Positions 15,009-24,642 of a stretch of DNA of 64,000 bases are shown piece by piece. The notes under the pieces are model-generated. The model worked only from the letters and a program-made list of their open reading frames with translations, had not been told where the DNA came from and did no database searches. This DNA comes from Actinomycetes bacterium (GTDB lineage Bacteria > Actinomycetota > Acidimicrobiia > Acidimicrobiales > Palsa-688), in the NCBI GenBank assembly GCA_021838445.1, contig JAKCDU010000001.1, positions 74,889 to 138,888 of the forward strand, in the 5' to 3' direction. Each line of letters begins with the position of its first letter. Position 1 is the stretch's first letter. Position numbers and translations under genes: made by a program.

Positions 15009-17589
15009 GCCGCCCGGCGTGCACCACTTCGGCGACCTTCAGCCGCAGCTGGTCGGGGGTGTAGGGCTTGGTGATCACCGGGTCGCCGGGCCGGGAGGGA
15101 ATGCCCTGCGAGCCGGTGTAACCGGTGGTGTAGATGACCGGTGCGCCGGGATCCATCCGGCGGAGCGCCGCTACCAGCTCGATGCCGGACATCTGGGGGA
15201 GCATCACATCGGTGACGAGGACGTCGAGGTCCGCCGGCTCACCGGGCGGTGGGGCGCCCAGTGCGGCCAGCGCCGCTTCGGCGCTGGCGAAGGCCTCGAC
15301 GTCGAGGCCGATGGCTCGCAGCGATTCCACGGCTATGGCCCTCAGGTCGTCCTCGTCTTCGACCAGCACGACGCGGCCTTCCACGGTTTGCGATTCGGGC
15401 CACCTGTCGTCGTCGGCTCGCGCTGCGGTCGCGGCCGGGCCGGGTTGGAGGGGCAGCCAGATGCTGATCGACGTACCGGCACCGACCTGGGAGTCGATGT
15501 GCATCTGCCCTCCCCGGTCCTTGACCAGGCCATAGACCGTGGACAGGCCCAGCCCCGTCCCCCGACCCCGCTCCTTGGTCGTGAAGAACGGCTCGACGCA
15601 GCGGGACAGCACCTCCGGGGCCATCCCCGGTCCATCGTCGGTGACACGGAGCAGGGCCAGGGTGCCTTCCGGCAGTTCGTGCTCGCCGACCACCTCGGGC
15701 GGGGGCGACACCGTCGAGGCGCGCACGTCGATGCGACCCTGGCGGTTCATGGCGTCGCAGGCGTTGATGACCAGGTTGACCACGATCTGCTCGATCTCGC
15801 TCGGGTCCAACCTCACCTTGGTCGGTCCCAGCTCCGATCCGATGTGCAACGCCACGCCCGACCCGGCCACCCGGGCGAGCACCGCGTCGAGGCCGCGGAC
15901 GGCCGAGCCCAGGTCGGTGACCACGCCGGTGTCCACCCGTTGGCGGGTCATGTCGAGCATCTGCTGGGTGAGGGTGGCGGCGCGCCGGGACGCCTCCTCG
16001 ATGCTGGCGATCAGCCTCAACTGGCGTTCGTCGCCCATTCCTTTGCGCAGAATGGAGGCGTACCCGATGATCAGGGTCAGCACGTTGTTGAAATCGTGGG
16101 CCACCCGGCCGGCGACCTGCCCCATGGCGTCGAGGCGCTGGGCCTGTATGAGCGCCCGCTCGGCCTGTCGGATGTCGGTGAGATCAACCCCGGCGATGAG
16201 GACCGAGGCCGAGTCGCTGTGATTGATGGGGGGTAAGCGAGCCCCCGACAGCGACAGCTCGCGCCCGGCGACCGAAGCGGTATGGCTCACCAGCGAACCG
16301 GACTCGATGACCTCGGTGGCCAGCGCGCCGAGAGCGTCACTGAGGTCGATGGGAAGGGTCCACCCGCTCCTGTCCGGTGACCACCCGAGGAGGGCCTGGG
16401 CTCGCTTGTTGGCCGAAGCGACGGTGCCGTCCTGGTCGAGCTCCAGGAGGGCGACGGGCGACGAGTCGACCACGGCCCTGAGGCGGGCCTCGTGCTTGAG
16501 CGCGGTTTCGGTCCCGAGGGCCCGCTCGAAGGCGATAGGGATGAGGGACGCCAGCGAGCTGAGGACGGGTTCGTCCTCGCCTGGCATGTCGTCGGAGACG
16601 AACACGACCAGGGCGCCGTGCTGCCAGGGGTCGGTGTTGGGGAGCGGGTAGGCGATCCATCCCTCGCCGCGGCCGACCTGACCGGAGGTGACCGCCTCGA
16701 ACGCCCGTTCGGCGGCGCGCCGGTCGACCTGTCCCGAGCTGGCGGCCACGGTCGAGCCGTCGGCCTTGGACCACCTGGCCATGGCACCCTGCGCGTCGTG
16801 GATGGCGCAGGCCTCGAGGCACGCCGTGTCGAGCACGGCCTGGGTGGTTGCCGCTCCCGCCAGGTTGGTCGCAGCCGCAGCCAGCCGGCGCAACCGCCGA
16901 ACGGTGCGGCTCTGCTCGCGCGCCGCGGCCTCCATCTCCCGCCGGACGGTGACGGCGTACATGGCGCTGCCCACCCGTCCGGCTAGCTCCGATGCCACGC
17001 GAAGAGCCGACGGGCGGAAGCCCCGCCGGTTGGGACCGGTGGCCGCGACCAGCCAGCCGAGCACGATGCCCGCCGCTTTGATCGGAACGACCACCATCGA
17101 CTGGGCGCCGATCTGGTCGAGGACCCGCAGGCCCGCCGCCAGGCCCGGTTTGGGAGCGACACGGCCGGGCTCACCGTCGGCACCCGTGGAGATCGGGGCC
17201 CGGTCGGCTGGCTCTCTCGGCGAATCGCCTGACCCTCCGGGCGAATCAGAGGGACGGAAGACCAGCAGCGGGCGGCGTTCGGGGGCGACCGAAGCCCCGA
17301 TAGGTGTCCAGCGTGGCTCCAGGGTCAACCCGTGGTGAGCCGAGGTCCGCTGCGATGCCGCCACGACCCCTCCATCGTGGGAGATGGTCTCGATGACGAG
17401 GAGGTCGGCGAAGTCGGTGACGCACGCTTTGGCGACAGCGTCGAGCGCGGTGCTGAATCCGCCGGTCGACTGGTCCAGGATCTGGCTGACCGTGGCCAGC
17501 AGCTCCAACCTCTGCATGGCTTCCTGGCCACTCAGGCGGGTCGCCTCCGAGGCCGTCATCCCGGAGCGACTAGCACTGAGTTCGGTCAT
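14968..17589 (-). CDS. Hybrid sensor histidine kinase (GAF, PAS, kinase, receiver)
   Basis: Large cytoplasmic sensor kinase of 873 residues with no visible membrane helices. In order: a GAF-like domain (about 30-210), a second GAF-like region (about 225-355), a PAS domain (about 365-475), and the phosphoacceptor domain with His498 in GRVAHDFNN. An ATPase domain (EIEQIVVNLVINACDAM, DDGPGMAP, GRGTGLGLS) and a C-terminal receiver with Asp794 in VTDVMLP follow. The AHDFNN H-box type is typical of hybrid kinases using an internal receiver. The signal is unknown. It faces an OmpR-type regulator with overlapping 3-prime ends. Confidence 0.88.
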   Translation of the reverse strand: MTELSASRSGMTASEATRLSGQEAMQRLELLATVSQILDQSTGGFSTALDAVAKACVTDFADLLVIETISHDGGVVAASQRTSAHHGLTLEPRWTPIGASVAPERRPLLVFRPSDSPGGSGDSPREPADRAPISTGADGEPGRVAPKPGLAAGLRVLDQIGAQSMVVVPIKAAGIVLGWLVAATGPNRRGFRPSALRVASELAGRVGSAMYAVTVRREMEAAAREQSRTVRRLRRLAAAATNLAGAATTQAVLDTACLEACAIHDAQGAMARWSKADGSTVAASSGQVDRRAAERAFEAVTSGQVGRGEGWIAYPLPNTDPWQHGALVVFVSDDMPGEDEPVLSSLASLIPIAFERALGTETALKHEARLRAVVDSSPVALLELDQDGTVASANKRAQALLGWSPDRSGWTLPIDLSDALGALATEVIESGSLVSHTASVAGRELSLSGARLPPINHSDSASVLIAGVDLTDIRQAERALIQAQRLDAMGQVAGRVAHDFNNVLTLIIGYASILRKGMGDERQLRLIASIEEASRRAATLTQQMLDMTRQRVDTGVVTDLGSAVRGLDAVLARVAGSGVALHIGSELGPTKVRLDPSEIEQIVVNLVINACDAMNRQGRIDVRASTVSPPPEVVGEHELPEGTLALLRVTDDGPGMAPEVLSRCVEPFFTTKERGRGTGLGLSTVYGLVKDRGGQMHIDSQVGAGTSISIWLPLQPGPAATAARADDDRWPESQTVEGRVVLVEDEDDLRAIAVESLRAIGLDVEAFASAEAALAALGAPPPGEPADLDVLVTDVMLPQMSGIELVAALRRMDPGAPVIYTTGYTGSQGIPSRPGDPVITKPYTPDQLRLKVAEVVHAGRLRARSGTRLPGRW

Positions 17590-17766
17590 AGTTGCACCAC
17601 GCTAGCGAGTGTCCCGGCCGGTTCTGACGGACCCCCCGTTCATCGGATGGGGCGGGGCCTCCCTCGAGGGATTTCCTCAATCCGCGTCAATGGTGCCTCC
17701 TGCACCCGCTCCTGAAGGCTCTGTCACCGGCTCAGGTGCCGGTGACGACGGGCCGATTGGTGTGAG

Positions 17767-18348
17767 GTGGAATGCGCGCGGTGTGGTGGAGAGGGGCATA
17801 CGGCCGAGGGGTGCTCGATTCCCGAGTCGGCCATCATGGATTTCGCCAGAGTGGCCGACGGGGTTCCGGAATGGGTGCCCTCCGAGGAGAAGGTGCTGGA
17901 ATTCGAGCAGCTCGGCCGGCCTGCCTCCAGCGGGGGCTTGGTCGCGGAGGGGCCGGGTCGTACTAAGGCGGCGAGCCAGCTGGAGGATCTGACCGGCCCG
18001 GAGCTGGTCCAAGTAGCCGGGGCCGAGGAGACGGCCGCGGCGCGTCTGAGTCGACTGGAGCTGCCCCGACCGGCCAAACCCGGACCCCGAGCCGCCGAGG
18101 GGCCGACGCCGGCCGGTCATCCGGCCGGTCGGGTCGCCAGTCGGCGCTCGGCGCTCGGCGATGCCGGCGCAGCGGGCTCGCCTTCGGGAGCCGACGGGGC
18201 AGAAGCGCCCCGAGGCGCCCCCAAGCTGCCCACCTGGCCTCCGGCGGGCTTCGTTCCCACCCCGGTTGGCGCCGACGAGGCGGGTTCCACCAAGCCGGCG
18301 GGCCGGTCGCGGCTGTGGCGGCGTAAGGGTCACTCCGGCTGGCGGTGA
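17767..18348 (+). CDS. Small protein with an N-terminal CCHC zinc knuckle
   Basis: I do not recognise this family. Residues 3-16 read CARCGGEGHTAEGC, an exact C-X2-C-X4-H-X4-C zinc knuckle with the usual CGxxGH core, a motif that binds single-stranded nucleic acid in retroviral and eukaryotic proteins. An acidic segment (about 24-60) follows, then a long Ala/Pro/Gly-rich, probably disordered tail ending in a basic patch (RSRLWRRKGHSGWR). Codon third positions are mostly G or C, supporting coding on this strand. GTG 17767 comes soon after an in-frame stop at 17743; no ribosome-binding site is evident. Starting at ATG 17836 would remove the knuckle. Confidence 0.6.
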   Translation: MECARCGGEGHTAEGCSIPESAIMDFARVADGVPEWVPSEEKVLEFEQLGRPASSGGLVAEGPGRTKAASQLEDLTGPELVQVAGAEETAAARLSRLELPRPAKPGPRAAEGPTPAGHPAGRVASRRSALGDAGAAGSPSGADGAEAPRGAPKLPTWPPAGFVPTPVGADEAGSTKPAGRSRLWRRKGHSGWR

Positions 18349-18400
18349 AACTCGCCACCCTGGGCCGCGGTATTCAACTGCGCCGGCCTGGGCCGCGGTG

Positions 18401-19702
18401 CTAATTGCGGGGCAGGTCGCGAAACGGGGTGGTCTTGTCGTGGCTCGGTTCTTTGGGCAACCCGAGCACCCGCTCGCCCAGGATGTTGTGCTGGATCTCG
18501 TCGGTGCCACCGTAGATCTGCGGGGCCTGGGCGAACAGCGCCATCTCGGTGAGAGCGGCGGCCGCCGGACCTCCCGGCAGGTCGTTGAGGGCCTCGTTGC
18601 TGGGGGTGTCGTAGCCGTGGAGCATCCCGCGGGCGCCGAGCATCCGCAGGCTCAGGTCACGTGACAGGCGGAGCATCATGCTCATCGACAGTTTGGCGAT
18701 GTTGCCCATGCCCGGGATGTCGCCCCCGGTGGTCCTCAGCGCCTTCTGGCGCAGGGCCGTGTAACGGGCGATCTCACCCAGGGTGTGGAGCCGGGCCAGG
18801 TCCTGGCGGACACCGGGATCGGTGTTGGCGCCGGTCTGGCGGGCCAGGGAGCTCAATGCTTTGAAGCCCGACGAGAGGCCGCCCGGACCACCGCTGCCGC
18901 CACGCGATCGGGCCGTCACCATGTCACCCACGCGCTTGTCGAGGTCCCCGGCGATGGTCCCCGGGATGGCGGTGCTCGCCGCCGCCGAACCGCCGCCGGC
19001 CCCGAGGCCGGCCCGTTCGAAGGCCAGGGTGGTGTTGGCCACCGCCCATCCGTTGTTGGCGCCGCCGATGATGGCCGCATCGCTGACGCGGGCTTCGTTG
19101 ATGAACACCTCGTTGAACAGCGCCCGGCCGGTCATCTCCCGCAGCGGCCGCACCTCGACCCCCGGCTGCCTCATGTCGAAAGCGAAATAGGTGATGCCCT
19201 GGTGCTTGGGGGCGTCGGGATTGGTGCGAGCCAGAAGCATGCCGAGGTCGGCCTGCTTGCCCCCCGACGTCCAGACCTTCTGTCCGGTGATGACCCACTC
19301 GTCGCCGTCCTTGTCGGCTCGAGTGGCCAGGCCGGCCAGGTCGGATCCGGCTCCGGGCTCGCTGAAGAGCTGGCACCAGGCCTCCTGGCCGGTGACGATG
19401 GCCCGGATGTAGCGCTCCTGCTGCTCCGGGGTGCCGTGGGTGGCGATGGTCGGAGCGGCGAGGAGCAGCCCCAGGCCTCCCGGGGCGGGGAGGGCGCCGA
19501 ACTCGGCGATGGCCTCTTGGACCCGCACCACCTCGGAGCGGGCCAGGCCCTTGCCGTAGGCGGTCTCGGGCAGCATGGGAGCGGCCCAGCCGGACATGCC
19601 GAGACGCTCCCACCACTCGCCGACGGTGAGATCGGGGTCCCAGTTGGCCGAGAGCCACTCCTTGACCTCGGTTACGGCATCCGTGGACTGAATCACCGTC
19701 AT
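18401..19702 (-). CDS. Acyl-CoA dehydrogenase
   Basis: FAD flavoenzyme that introduces a double bond into an acyl-CoA, as in beta-oxidation. The family pattern is clear: an N-terminal helical domain, the FAD/substrate motif LFSEPGAGSDLAGL, KVWTSGG, and the C-terminal IYGGTDEIQHNILGERVLGL signature. The length of 433 residues is normal. ATG 19702 has an AGGGAGA ribosome-binding site. It shares the C-terminal pattern ILGERVLGLPxEP with the second acyl-CoA dehydrogenase near 34.1-35.3 kb. It stands alone on the minus strand; the substrate class is unknown. Confidence 0.88.
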   Translation of the reverse strand: MTVIQSTDAVTEVKEWLSANWDPDLTVGEWWERLGMSGWAAPMLPETAYGKGLARSEVVRVQEAIAEFGALPAPGGLGLLLAAPTIATHGTPEQQERYIRAIVTGQEAWCQLFSEPGAGSDLAGLATRADKDGDEWVITGQKVWTSGGKQADLGMLLARTNPDAPKHQGITYFAFDMRQPGVEVRPLREMTGRALFNEVFINEARVSDAAIIGGANNGWAVANTTLAFERAGLGAGGGSAAASTAIPGTIAGDLDKRVGDMVTARSRGGSGGPGGLSSGFKALSSLARQTGANTDPGVRQDLARLHTLGEIARYTALRQKALRTTGGDIPGMGNIAKLSMSMMLRLSRDLSLRMLGARGMLHGYDTPSNEALNDLPGGPAAAALTEMALFAQAPQIYGGTDEIQHNILGERVLGLPKEPSHDKTTPFRDLPRN

Positions 19703-19776
19703 TTCGATCTCCCTCAGAGGCTGTCGTGGAAAATGGAGCTCGGGGAGCGCGACGCCAGCGACTGTGCTCTCCCCGA

Positions 19777-19804
19777 AGTAGAAGTTACCGTTGGGCCGTC
19801 ACAA
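19777..19804 (-). promoter_or_regulatory. Candidate promoter for acyl-CoA dehydrogenase gene
   Basis: On the minus strand TTGTGA (19804-19799) and TCTACT (19782-19777) are separated by 16 bases, about 75 bases before the start codon. Both hexamers match the housekeeping consensus only partly. The rest of the 249-bp gap up to putA shows nothing else convincing. Confidence 0.3.
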
Positions 19805-19951
19805 TTCTGGAACCGGTCGGCCCGTCGGCAGACAGGGGAAGGACCGCAGCTGTTCTCGGGCACCGCCGGTAACTTACCGCCGGGTAGGACGATCGACCAC
19901 CTCGGGGCCCGATGAGCTCCGACGGGCCGGGGAGCGCTCGCCATCCCGCGG

Positions 19952-22900
19952 GTGGGTACGGTTCCGGTTGTGGTGCACCCTGCCGACCCCGGTGCCGGGC
20001 CGCCAGCCGGCGGGGGCGACCGTGACCTGACGGCTGCCGCCGAGACCCTGGCGGCCTCGCTTCTCGCCGACGCCGAGGTCCGGCGGGGGCGCTCGGAGAT
20101 CCGGCGGTCGGTGCGGCTGGCCCGCCTTCTCGGGGACCCCCGGGGGCGGGCCATGGTACTGGCTCTCACCGATGAGGTCCTGAGGATCAGCCCCCCGGAC
20201 CGGGCCGCCGCCGTGCTGGGCGGCCTGACCCGGGTCGGGAGCAACCCCCTCGACGACTGGCGGGCGGCCGCCTACCTGCAGCCGCTGGACCGGGCGGCGC
20301 TGGTCGCCGGAGGCCGCCTGGCCGCCTGGTGGCCCGCCGCGGTCATCCCGCTGGTCCGGAGACGGGTACGAAAGGAGATGGCCGGGGTGATCCTGCCGGT
20401 TGACCCCCGCCGCCTAGCCCGTCATGCCGAGGGCCGACGGAGGAGCTCCATGACCCTCAACGTCAACCTTCTGGGCGAGGCCGTCCTCGGTGAGGACGAG
20501 GCCGAACGTCGACTCGGGCGGGTCATGGACGTCCTCGACCGGCCTTACGTGCGTGCCGTATCGGTCAAGATCACATCGATCTGCTCGCAGATCGATGTGC
20601 TGGCCTTCGACGCCGAGGTGGAGCGCATCGCCGATCGCCTGCGCCGGCTCTACCGGCGGGCGCTCCGTCATTCACCGGCGAAGCTCGTGACCCTGGACAT
20701 GGAGGAGTACCGGGACCTGGACCTCACCACGGCGGCGTTCCGTCGGGTCCTCGACGAGGTCGAGTTCCAGGGCCTGTCGGCCGGCCTGGTCCTGCAGGCC
20801 TACCTGCCCGATTCCTACGGGGTGCTCGAGGACCTGGCCCGGTGGGCGGCCCGCCGACGCGACTCCGGCGGGGCCGGGGTCAAGGTACGACTGGTCAAGG
20901 GGGCCAACCTGGCTGTGGAAGCGGTGGAGGCCGAACTTTCCGGCTGGGAGCCGGCGACGTTCCCCACCAAGTCCGAGACCGACGCCAACTACAAGCGGAT
21001 GTTGGCCCTGGCCCTGTCGCCGGCGTGGGCCGGGGCGCTCCGGGTGGGGGTGGCCTCCCACAACCTCTTCGACGTCGCCTGGGCTGCACTGCGCGCCGAC
21101 GCGATGGGGGCCACCGATCGGGTCGAGTTCGAGATGCTCGAAGGGATGTCACCGGCAGTGGCCCACGCCGTCGCGGCGCGCTTCGGGCAGTTGCTGCTCT
21201 ACGCCCCGGTGGTGGAGGCCGACGACACCGAGGCGGCCATCGCCTACCTGGTGCGCCGCCTCGATGAGAACAGTGGGGAGGGGCACTTCCTCGCCCAGTT
21301 CGACCTGCGGCCCGGCGGAGCGGAGTGGAGCGACCAGGCCCGGATGTTCCGGGCGGCTGTCGAGGGGTCGGCCGGGCGCCCGGAGCCACCCAGCCGGCGC
21401 CGGCAGGACCGCGCCACCGAGGTCCCCGATCCCCGCCCGAGGCCGTTCGCCAACACTGCGGACACCGACTTCACCCGCCGGGCCAACCGGGAGTGGGCGT
21501 GGGCCCACGTCCGCCGGGCGGTCGAGGACGATCCACGGGAAGTCCGTCCCGTGGTGGGCGGGGGTGTGACGGGCGAAGCGGCCGACCAGCGGGGGATCGA
21601 CCCGGGTCGTCCCCAACACCTGGCCTACATGTGGGCCCCGGCATCAGGAGAGACGGTGGGCCGGGCCGTGGAGGCGGCGCGCCTTGGGCAGGACCCGTGG
21701 CGGTCCACAACCGCGGAGGAGCGTCGGCGCATCCTGCACCGCGTGGCTGCCGGTCTCGAGGCGCAGCGCGGGAAGCTGCTCGGGGTCATGGCCCTCGACA
21801 CGGCCAAGACCGTGCGCGAAGGCGACCCGGAGGTCTCAGAAGCGGTCGACCTGGCCCGCTACTACGCCGAGCAGATACCCGCCGAGGGGTCCGGCTTCGA
21901 GCCCTACGGCACGGTGACGGTCGCATCCCCCTGGAACTTCCCGCTTTCCATTCCCGTCGGGGGGATCACCGCGGCGTTGGCCGCCGGCAACACCGTCGTG
22001 TTCAAACCGGCGCCCGAGGCGGTGGCGGTAGGCGCCGAACTGGCGCGGATCCTGTGGGCGTCGGGAGTACCGGCCGCGGCCCTGCACTTCGTACCCTGCC
22101 TCGACGGTGAAGCATCACGGGAGCTCATCGTCTCGCCCGGGGTGGACGCCGTCATCCTCACCGGTTCGTGGGAGACGTCCCGGATGTTCCTCAGGTGGCG
22201 GCCCGGGCTGGACCTGCACGCCGAGACGAGCGGGAAGAACTCCGTCGTCATCACCGCCACCGCCGATCCCGACCAGGCCATCACCGACCTCCTGAGGTCG
22301 ACTTTCGGCCACTCCGGTCAGAAGTGCTCGGCCGCCAGCCTGGTCGTGGTGGAGGCGTCCCGCTACGACGACGGCCGCTTCCTCCGGCGCCTGGCTGACG
22401 CGGTGCGCAGTCTCCGTGTCGGCCCGGTCCACGTACCGGGGACCGTCGTCGGGCCGCTCATCGCGCCCCCACGCGGACCGCTCGCCGCCGCCCTGGGGCA
22501 CCTGGAGGAGGGGGAGCGTTGGCTGGTCGAGCCGCGCCGCTTGGACTCCGACGGCTACCTGTGGAGCCCGGGTGTGAAACTCGGCGTTGCCCCGGGTTCG
22601 GCGTTCCATCTGACCGAGTGCTTCGGTCCGGTGCTGGGCGTCATGAGGGCCGGCGACCTCGACGAGGCTCTCGACTGGCAGAACCAGCCCGATTACGGGC
22701 TCACCGCCGGGATCCAGGCCCTGGACCCGGCCGAGGTTGAGCACTGGCGGGGGCGTGCCCAGGCCGGCAACCTGTATGTCAACCGGGGCATCACCGGGGC
22801 GGTGGTCGGTCGGCAACCCTTCGGAGGATGGAAGCGATCCGTGGTGGGCCCGGGGGCCAAAGCCGGCGGACCGAACTACGTGGCCTCCCTCGGACGCTGG

Positions 22901-23335
22901 CCCGTTGCGACCGCCCGGGCGTCTCTGACGCCGTCCGATTTCGAACGGGCGTGGAGGGAGATGGCCCGCCCCTCCGATCCCTCGGGCCTGCGGTCGGAGT
23001 CCAACGTGCTCCGCTACCGGCCCCTGCGGCGCGTGGCCGTCATGGGCGACGACCCGGTCGTTGACGCCGCGGCGGGCACCGTCGGGGCGGAAGTGGTCCG
23101 GGCCACCGACGCCGCCGGAGTCACCGGTTGCGACAAGGTGCGAGTCCTCGCCTCCATCGACGACCGGGAACTGGGCGAGCTGCACGAAGCGGGGGTCTGG
23201 GTGGACCTGGCCCCTGTATCGTCAGAGCCGGTGCGCGAGCTTCAGCGATGGGTCCGGGAGCAGTCCGTATCCGAGAGCCGTCATCGCCACGGAAACGTCA
23301 CCGGCCGCCACCGCGGCCTCCTGCCCCCGCCATGA
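19952..23335 (+). CDS. putA: Bifunctional proline / glutamate-semialdehyde dehydrogenase (PutA)
   Basis: Converts proline to glutamate in two steps. The FAD proline dehydrogenase half covers about 100-440 (LDMEEYRDLDLT, VRLVKGANLAVE, RRLDENSGEGHF). The NAD-dependent P5C dehydrogenase half covers about 560-1010, with catalytic Cys792 (SGQKCSAAS), Glu758 (LHAETSGKN) and the cofactor loop SPWNFPLSIP. About 115 further residues follow that I cannot assign. The length is 1127 residues. No DNA-binding domain like that of enterobacterial PutA is seen. The stop overlaps the Nudix start (ATGA). Confidence 0.93.
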   Translation: MGTVPVVVHPADPGAGPPAGGGDRDLTAAAETLAASLLADAEVRRGRSEIRRSVRLARLLGDPRGRAMVLALTDEVLRISPPDRAAAVLGGLTRVGSNPLDDWRAAAYLQPLDRAALVAGGRLAAWWPAAVIPLVRRRVRKEMAGVILPVDPRRLARHAEGRRRSSMTLNVNLLGEAVLGEDEAERRLGRVMDVLDRPYVRAVSVKITSICSQIDVLAFDAEVERIADRLRRLYRRALRHSPAKLVTLDMEEYRDLDLTTAAFRRVLDEVEFQGLSAGLVLQAYLPDSYGVLEDLARWAARRRDSGGAGVKVRLVKGANLAVEAVEAELSGWEPATFPTKSETDANYKRMLALALSPAWAGALRVGVASHNLFDVAWAALRADAMGATDRVEFEMLEGMSPAVAHAVAARFGQLLLYAPVVEADDTEAAIAYLVRRLDENSGEGHFLAQFDLRPGGAEWSDQARMFRAAVEGSAGRPEPPSRRRQDRATEVPDPRPRPFANTADTDFTRRANREWAWAHVRRAVEDDPREVRPVVGGGVTGEAADQRGIDPGRPQHLAYMWAPASGETVGRAVEAARLGQDPWRSTTAEERRRILHRVAAGLEAQRGKLLGVMALDTAKTVREGDPEVSEAVDLARYYAEQIPAEGSGFEPYGTVTVASPWNFPLSIPVGGITAALAAGNTVVFKPAPEAVAVGAELARILWASGVPAAALHFVPCLDGEASRELIVSPGVDAVILTGSWETSRMFLRWRPGLDLHAETSGKNSVVITATADPDQAITDLLRSTFGHSGQKCSAASLVVVEASRYDDGRFLRRLADAVRSLRVGPVHVPGTVVGPLIAPPRGPLAAALGHLEEGERWLVEPRRLDSDGYLWSPGVKLGVAPGSAFHLTECFGPVLGVMRAGDLDEALDWQNQPDYGLTAGIQALDPAEVEHWRGRAQAGNLYVNRGITGAVVGRQPFGGWKRSVVGPGAKAGGPNYVASLGRWPVATARASLTPSDFERAWREMARPSDPSGLRSESNVLRYRPLRRVAVMGDDPVVDAAAGTVGAEVVRATDAAGVTGCDKVRVLASIDDRELGELHEAGVWVDLAPVSSEPVRELQRWVREQSVSESRHRHGNVTGRHRGLLPPP

Positions 23336-23886
23336 GCGGGGAGCTCAACGGCGATCTCGCTGCTCACGTCCACCGGTCCATCGTCGCCCGACGCCCGGTG
23401 GACGGCCGTGAGGCCCGTTCGCGTCACCGGGCGCTGGTGGCTCTCGGGCGCTTGGATCGCCCGTTCGACCGCTCCGCCGACCCCACCCACATCACCGCCT
23501 CGGGCGTCGTCGCCGACCGGGCCGGCGTCCTGCTCCACCGCCACAAGCGCCTCGGTATGTGGATACAGCCGGGAGGTCACATCGAAGCGGGGGAGACACC
23601 ATGGGACGCGGCGCGGCGCGAGAGCGAGGAGGAGACGGGCCTGCATTTCGCCGGTTGGGCCGGAGAGGCCCCGCTGCTCCATCTCGACGTGCACCCCGGC
23701 GGGCAGGGTCACGTCCACCTCGACCTGCGCTATGCGCTCCGGGTGGAAGGCGATCGCACGCCCGCCCCGCCCGAGGGGGAGAGCCAGGACGTCCGATGGT
23801 TCGACTGGGACGAGGCCATCGCCGTCACTGACCCGGGCCTGGCCGGGCTTCTGCGGGCCATGAGGGACCGGTTCGGGCCCTCATGA
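23332..23886 (+). CDS. Nudix hydrolase
   Basis: Hydrolase of nucleoside diphosphates linked to another moiety. The Nudix box is complete: Gly, Glu and the REsEEExG helix lie within GGHIEAGETPWDAARRESEE and the following ETGL. The ATG overlaps the putA stop by 4 bases (ATGA), which fixes the start and gives 184 residues; the open frame extends upstream only inside putA. The longer N-terminus (about 55 residues before the beta-sheet core) is typical of ADP-ribose- or mutT-like actinobacterial members. The specific substrate is unknown. Confidence 0.85.
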   Translation: MSGELNGDLAAHVHRSIVARRPVDGREARSRHRALVALGRLDRPFDRSADPTHITASGVVADRAGVLLHRHKRLGMWIQPGGHIEAGETPWDAARRESEEETGLHFAGWAGEAPLLHLDVHPGGQGHVHLDLRYALRVEGDRTPAPPEGESQDVRWFDWDEAIAVTDPGLAGLLRAMRDRFGPS

Positions 23887-23939
23887 GGAGTTCAGGGCGT
23901 CCTCGGCCTCCCCGTGGTCGGACCGGGGTTTCGAGTCGC

Positions 23940-24632
23940 TCAGGAATCCCCGAGCGGGGGCCCGTCGAAGCGGTCGAGCGCAGTGAACTGGTCGACCTCG
24001 GCGCGCCGCAGGCGGGTCGGCCACTCCCGGGCGGGATGGCCGAGGGCGACGGTGGCCGCCACCGCCCACCCCTGCGCCACCCCGAGGGCGTCCAGTACGG
24101 CCGGCTCCTCCCGGCAGTGCATGGTGGTGATCACACCACCCAGCCCCTGGGCGCGCGCCGCCAGCAGGATGCTCCACACGAACGGGTATATCGAGGCTCC
24201 ACCCACGAGGGTGTAGCGCTTCAGGTCGCGGTCCACCGCGGCCAGGCTGCGGAGGTCGGCGAGCACCACCAACAGGACCGGCACCCGGTCGAGTTGCTCG
24301 GCGAAGCCTCCCGGGTCGCCGGCCGGCGGCCCCATCTGCGCGGCCCGCTCGGCCGCGCTGTCCTCGGCCGTCCGGTCGGTGATGGGGGCCCATGGCACCA
24401 GCCCGGCTGCGCCGATGGCCAGATACTCGTACCACCCCGTCAGGTACAGGTCCCGCATCTGCCGGCGCCTCTCGGGGTCCTTGACCACCACCACGCGCCA
24501 GGCCTGACGGTTTCCCCCGCTCGGAGCGAAGCGGGCGGCCTCCAGAACTTGGCGCACCTCCGCGTCAGTGACCGGCTCGTCGGTGAACTCCCTCACCGCC
24601 CCTGTGGTCCGCAATGCCTGCATCAGGTCCAT
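23940..24632 (-). CDS. Nitroreductase-family flavoprotein
   Basis: FMN-dependent NAD(P)H oxidoreductase of about 230 residues. Family landmarks: an N-terminal helix with TTGAVREFTDEPV, the FMN-binding FAPSGGNRQAWRVVVV, a central ASIYPFVWSILLAARAQGLGG helix-strand, and VALGHPAREWP near the end. A TTG at 24641 is also in frame; ATG 24632, 10 bases after the thioesterase stop, is preferred. It is the last gene of a minus-strand run with tesB and dus. Such proteins in actinobacteria may act on nitro compounds, enones or F420-type substrates; none can be chosen here. Confidence 0.8.
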   Translation of the reverse strand: MDLMQALRTTGAVREFTDEPVTDAEVRQVLEAARFAPSGGNRQAWRVVVVKDPERRRQMRDLYLTGWYEYLAIGAAGLVPWAPITDRTAEDSAAERAAQMGPPAGDPGGFAEQLDRVPVLLVVLADLRSLAAVDRDLKRYTLVGGASIYPFVWSILLAARAQGLGGVITTMHCREEPAVLDALGVAQGWAVAATVALGHPAREWPTRLRRAEVDQFTALDRFDGPPLGDS

Positions 24633-24642
24633 GCCCGACAAG

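Noticed and set aside
17677-18510. A 277-residue minus-strand gene opposite the zinc-knuckle gene
   Set aside because: The plus-strand frame has the better third-position bias and a recognisable CCHC motif; the minus-strand product is Arg/Pro-rich shadow sequence.
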